Shown here piece by piece: positions 60,601-64,000 of a stretch of 64,000 bases of DNA; position 1 is the stretch's first letter, and the number at the start of each line of letters is the position of its first letter. A program made the position numbers and the translations under genes. Under the pieces are notes generated by a model, which ran no database searches, was not told the origin of the DNA, and saw only the letters and a program-made list of their open reading frames with translations. The DNA is from Chamaecyparis obtusa. Taxonomy: Eukaryota > Streptophyta > Pinopsida > Cupressales > Cupressaceae. The stretch is from NCBI GenBank assembly GCA_027943335.1, contig BSBK01005649.1:1568001-1632000 (forward strand), given 5' to 3'.

Positions 60601-61702
60601 AAATAACTTGCACACCTACATCATTCAGCATACTTACAGATAATAGGTTTCGTGCCAAACCCGGAATGTGCATAACTCCGTTGATTCCCTTTACTCGTCC
60701 ATCAAGAAATTTGATAGTGACCCTTCCACGTCCAACTATCTTTAGGTGAGAATCATCACCCAAGTACACCTTTCCACCATCGAACTCTTCATATTTTGAG
60801 AACCAGTTTCGATGAGAGGTCATGTGAAAAGATACACCCGAGTCAACCAATCACACATCATCAAAGGCATGGGCTACCAAAGCTGCGATGAATGCATCGC
60901 CATCTTCTTGAGATCTTTCTGAAGCTGAATCTGAACCTTTCTTCTTCTTCTTCGGATCTTTGCAGTCTTTATGGAAGTGCCCAGATTTATCACAGTTCCA
61001 ACATTTTGCCTTGGACTTATTGGAAGTCTTCCCACGGGATTTGGATCTACCCTTATTGTCATTTTTCTTCCCTCTTTCAGTGGATCTCCCACGAACAGCA
61101 AGGGCTTCTTTTTCCAAAACGGAAGCCTTTCTCCGCATCTCCTCTGATAGCAGTGAAGACACCACATCATCCATTTTGAAGGTGACTAACGTGCTTCCGA
61201 GAGCCGTCACAAGATGGTCCCATGAATCTGGTAAAGAACACAAAAGTGTGTAGCAACGATCCTCCTCCTCTAACTTGACACCAGCTGATGTCAATTGTGT
61301 AGCCAGCAGATTAAATGCATTTAAATGATCCGTTAAGGATCCACCTTCCTCCATTCGCAGAGAGTACAACTTCTTCCTCAGGAACAACTTGTTCACCAAA
61401 GATTTGGCCTGATACACGGCTGCAAGTCTTTCCCACAAACTATTTGCAGTTTTCTCATCTAGAACATTCAGAAGAACTGCATCAGTTAAACAGAGTCTTA
61501 TGAGACCCTTAGCTTTACGGTCTTTGATATCCCAATCTGCTTGAGCTATAGTTGTTGGTCTTGTAGCATTTGAAGTTGCTTCCCATAGGTCACGATCTTC
61601 CAACATGTCTTCTATCTTGAGTTTCCACAACTCGAAATCAGTGCCATTAAATTTCTCCACCTCCATTCTTCTATATGATGAACTTGTCATCTCAATCTTC
61701 AA
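57677..61702 (-). pseudogene. C Gag-Pol polyprotein, one frame with four stops
   Basis: The frame from ATG at 61700-61702 to TAG at 57677-57679 is 1342 codons with no frameshift. Gag is residues 1-283, with zinc knuckle CWNCDKSGHFHKDC. PR starts at LVDSG (about residue 285). IN has HMRFGHIGEKGL and CEHYVYGKQ, where the last zinc Cys appears as Tyr, then VRTDNGGQF and AERMNRK. RT has MDVKTTFLHGDLEEEIYM and LYVDDMLLFGKG. RNase H has GFVDSDWAGD, STTEAEYMVATHACKEA and WCDSQSAICLAKN. Four internal stops lie at 60851-60853 (TGA), 59654-59656 (TAG), 58037-58039 (TGA) and 57920-57922 (TAG). Positions 60850 and 59653 are therefore not real starts; both codons are TTG. Three of the four stops fit C-to-T or G-to-A change. 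Confidence 0.95.
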
Positions 61703-61796
61703 ATAAGATTTACAATGCTCTGCAAAAAACTCCCACTCAAACTTGAGATCAGCTCAAAAAACCCTACCCAACAACTAGGATCAAAAGTTGATCAAG

Positions 61797-61807
61797 CTTT
61801 GATACCA
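61797..61807 (-). other. C primer-binding site
   Basis: The minus strand reads TGGTATCAAGC. The first eight bases match the initiator tRNA-Met site; one base is missing after them. It is two bases inside the 5' LTR. Confidence 0.75.
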
Positions 61808-61809
61808 CC

Positions 61810-62534
61810 TGTAAGGAAACTCAGGTGCGGAAACAACTTCTTACGCTAATCTCTATAGGAGAGTATTATGCAAATTCTTTTAAATCCTTACAATTTCAGA
61901 TTCATTAACTACTTTAACAAAAATATTGTAACCACATACCATACATACAGAAAAATAGAGAAAGACACAATGATATACCCTGGGGAAACCTTTCGGTAAA
62001 AACTCCAGCACTCCAAAACTTGCACAATGTATTGATCAAAACTATTACAGCTTACAATACACTTGCAATGCAAGTTCTTTCAGAAGATTTCTAAAACTTT
62101 GAAGACAAATCACGGTAGCATAAAAATGTTCCAACAATACACTCGCATCCTATCTCTTTGCAACCCAAAAAAAAGCTTATATCATGCGCTTCACTTTTTA
62201 GGGCTACTCCCAAAGATAACCATATTAGGGTTTTACCATTCTCCGAGAAAATAGGAACCCCAAAAAAATTTTCGCGACGATGCCCCGAACCCCATGATTG
62301 GGGAAGAGTGTACAGTACTCAAATTTATCAGTTGCCACATGTCTTCACCTGTCATTGAATCTTCCTAACATAGCTCTTACGTGTCATAAGAATCCGTCAT
62401 AACTGTTTTAGCCATGATCTCCTTACACACAATTCAAGATGCTGACACATCAACATTATTTGCAAGAAATACATTTTACAAAAAAAATAATAAGAATAGG
62501 AATTATCTAAGGTTGAGACACCTTATTCCTAACA
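61810..62534 (-). repeat. C 5' LTR
   Basis: 725 bp, the full-length form. Its extra 154 bases (62195-62348) include a GC-richer stretch, ttcgcgacgatgccccg. Confidence 0.94.
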
Positions 62535-62539
62535 GAAGT

Positions 62540-63595
62540 GTCTTCGATTGTGTAATACCAGTATTAACGTTCTTGAACATTCAAACAATCGGTAGTATTT
62601 ATAGGGTGTTTTTCTATTTTGATATCACAAGTGTTTGTCTTGGCAAAGTTGCTTTTGCCCTTGTTTCAAGTACTTGAAGACACGTTTGATCCCATACTAT
62701 TTGCAAACTTGTCAATTTACTGCTGTCATTGTGATTGGAATCAAAAAATCAACCCTTAAACTAAAAATATTGAACAAACAGGCCTTAAAACTGAGATTTT
62801 GACATTCACTGGTCAAAGAGTCGTATGACACTGAAACGTTGTCGCACCCTATTTTGAGAATTATTGTATGACAGTTCATCCCTGCACAACTGTAGCCTTT
62901 CTTGCCTGGAAAGTGGCACACTGTTAGCTTGGAAAGTGTCACCTTGTATTGCGCGAATTGTCGCCTGGTCTTAAAGTGTCACCTGGTTAGCCTGAAAAGT
63001 GTCACCTAAGAATTTTCTACTGTATACGTGGTTTCAGTCATTTCGTAGTTGCTTTTAGTTGGCTAGGCCTTTAGGAAGGTAACTTATCTTGCCACTGGAA
63101 ACCTATCTTTACCCTGAATTTCTGTTTTAGCCCTCTAGGGGTAGTTTCATTCGATTTACAAAGTCACCTTGGGAAGAATTGTCAAGTTAGAAGATTATTC
63201 CTGTTGAGAAAGTATATCTCTAGAGTTGTTAGTAACATTCTTGGAGAATTCTAGTACTCTTTTTGTCCAAACCATTTCCACTCAAATTCAATTTCAATTA
63301 TACAATTTGGCTAAGTCCATCCTCCTGGTTCAAACATGCAAGGATATTGATCCTTTGATTTTTAGCACCTCTTTGACAATGTTGGTAATGCCATTTGCAA
63401 TTTCTATCTTTCCATCTTTTTTGGGACTTTAGAGAACTTTAATTATCCTAGTTTGGTGATTGACACTTTGACAGATCGTCTTATCTTCAAGAATCCTTTT
63501 CTTTCATGTCAGTTACAACAAGGTACCAAGTGAATCAAAGAAAATGACCCCCGATTGTCTTTAATCAGTTACCCTTAGTTAAGACTCGTCAATAG
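62540..63595 (+). other. Second part of the D leader, noncoding
   Basis: Continues element D after the copia insertion. No long frame was found. The gtgtcac-type cluster at 62820-63006 repeats the character of 54841-55058, supporting the view that both sides belong to one element. Confidence 0.55.
62820..63006 (+). repeat. Second gtgtc-type cluster in the D leader
   Basis: gtcgtatgac (62820-62829), then aagtgtcacct at about 62934, 62974 and 62997, with gtcgc words between. Spacing is irregular. Confidence 0.6.
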
Positions 63596-64000
63596 CGAAA
63601 GGGAAAGGAACCCATTTTTTATCAATCCCCTAAGAGTGAGTCTGAGGTTGGTTTTGACCCAAAGAGTAATCCTAACGGATTGAGTACTTCTTTAGCACCT
63701 AGTTCCTCAAATATGGATATGAGTTACACCTTCACTAGACAACAAAGAGAAGCAATGAATCAAACTCTTAATGACATGTTCCAACAACATAGGGGTGATA
63801 TGATGTCTACTGGGTCTTCTTCTGATAGTCCACCTGGATCACCTCCTATCAATACAAGGTATCTAGATGCTCATCAACGAGCTGAGAGACATCATAGGCA
63901 AGCTCACTTAGATACACGGTCACAACATGAAGACCAAAATAACGAATCTGGTGATGCTCATATCAATGCAACTAATGTATCCAGACATTCAAGACAACCT
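63596..64000 (+). CDS. D Gag-like frame, N-terminal part, runs off the window
   Basis: The frame is open for 135 codons after a TAG at 63593-63595 and reaches the last base. The first ATG is at 63713-63715 (MDMSYTFTRQQREAMN), and this is the preferred start. The product is polar, rich in Gln, His, Asp and Ser (NDMFQQHRGDM, SDSPPGSPP, HQRAERHHRQAHLD), in line with the poorly conserved N-terminus of a Ty3/gypsy Gag. No domain is diagnostic yet. The call rests on its place downstream of the LTR, primer site and leader. Confidence 0.55.

Larger units (their letters stand above)
57056..62534 (-). mobile_element. C: nearly intact Ty1/copia retrotransposon (Tork/Tnt1-like)
   Basis: The 5479 bp element is flanked by gaagt (57051-57055 and 62535-62539). 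On the minus strand it has a 725 bp 5' LTR, a primer site, one Gag-Pol frame in copia order (Gag, PR, IN, RT, RNase H), a purine tract and a 571 bp 3' LTR. Apart from a 154-base deletion in the 3' LTR, the two LTRs differ at about 20 positions by my count, 19 of them transitions. It interrupts the leader of element D. Confidence 0.95.
53702..64000 (+). mobile_element. D: Ty3/gypsy element with tRNA-Lys-type primer site, partial
   Basis: A 1021 bp 5' LTR (TGTATGCACC...GTGTGTACA) is followed four bases later by tagcgcccaccgtgaggc, close to the plant tRNA-Lys primer site. A very long leader with internal tandem repeats comes next, interrupted by copia element C (57056-62534). A Gag-like frame opens at 63596 or 63713 and runs off the window. 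The primer type and long leader suggest the Tat/Athila side of Ty3/gypsy rather than the chromoviruses; that assignment is inference. The 3' LTR is outside the window. Confidence 0.7.

Overview
The window reads as nuclear DNA of a vascular plant with a large, repeat-rich, AT-rich genome. The evidence is plant-type Ty3/gypsy and Ty1/copia retrotransposons whose primer-binding sites match initiator tRNA-Met (and, in one case, tRNA-Lys), a Helitron-like element, Harbinger-like inverted-repeat elements, and no compact gene structure. I cannot name the species. I found no confidently intact host gene; the best candidate is a two-exon gene start at 50433-50980.

Layout. 1-2398: intergenic DNA with a solo copia-like LTR (1703-2110). 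2399-6062: element A1, minus strand, an LTR retrotransposon coding only for Gag and protease. 7472-13391: element B2, plus strand, a full-length but decayed chromovirus (Gag, PR, RT, RNase H, integrase, chromodomain). 13397-17870: intergenic DNA with a tRNA-like pol III box, a 5S-rRNA-derived segment and a diverged tandem duplication. 17876-23822: element B3, minus strand, a sister of B2. 25136-26661: a Harbinger-like TIR element. 28231-44780: a tandem duplication of about 4 kb. Its second copy was enlarged by A2 (34181-37960, sister of A1) and by a Helitron-like insertion (39843-44016), so the first copy supplies the empty sites. 47102-47706: a GC-rich array of five long palindromes. 49240-49997: a degenerate satellite. 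53573-64000: a nest in which an A-type LTR was split by a Ty3/gypsy element with a tRNA-Lys-type primer site (D, plus strand, running off the window), which was itself split by a copia element (C, 57056-62534, minus strand).

Five-base target duplications were read directly for six insertions: A1 gaaac, A2 atttt, B2 gaatg, B3 caaca, C gaagt, solo LTR ctttg. These fix their borders to the base.

How the parts relate. B is the autonomous-type chromovirus, though both copies here are broken. A shares with B its LTR ends, its initiator-Met primer site, a conserved block of about 30 bp inside the LTR and the sequence just before the 3' LTR, but lacks RT, RNase H and integrase. A is therefore best read as a non-autonomous partner that depended on B-like enzymes. 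LTR pairs of B3 and C differ almost only by transitions, as expected for methylated, silenced DNA. All coding regions here are dead or nearly dead; copia C is the least damaged, with one unbroken frame carrying four stop codons.
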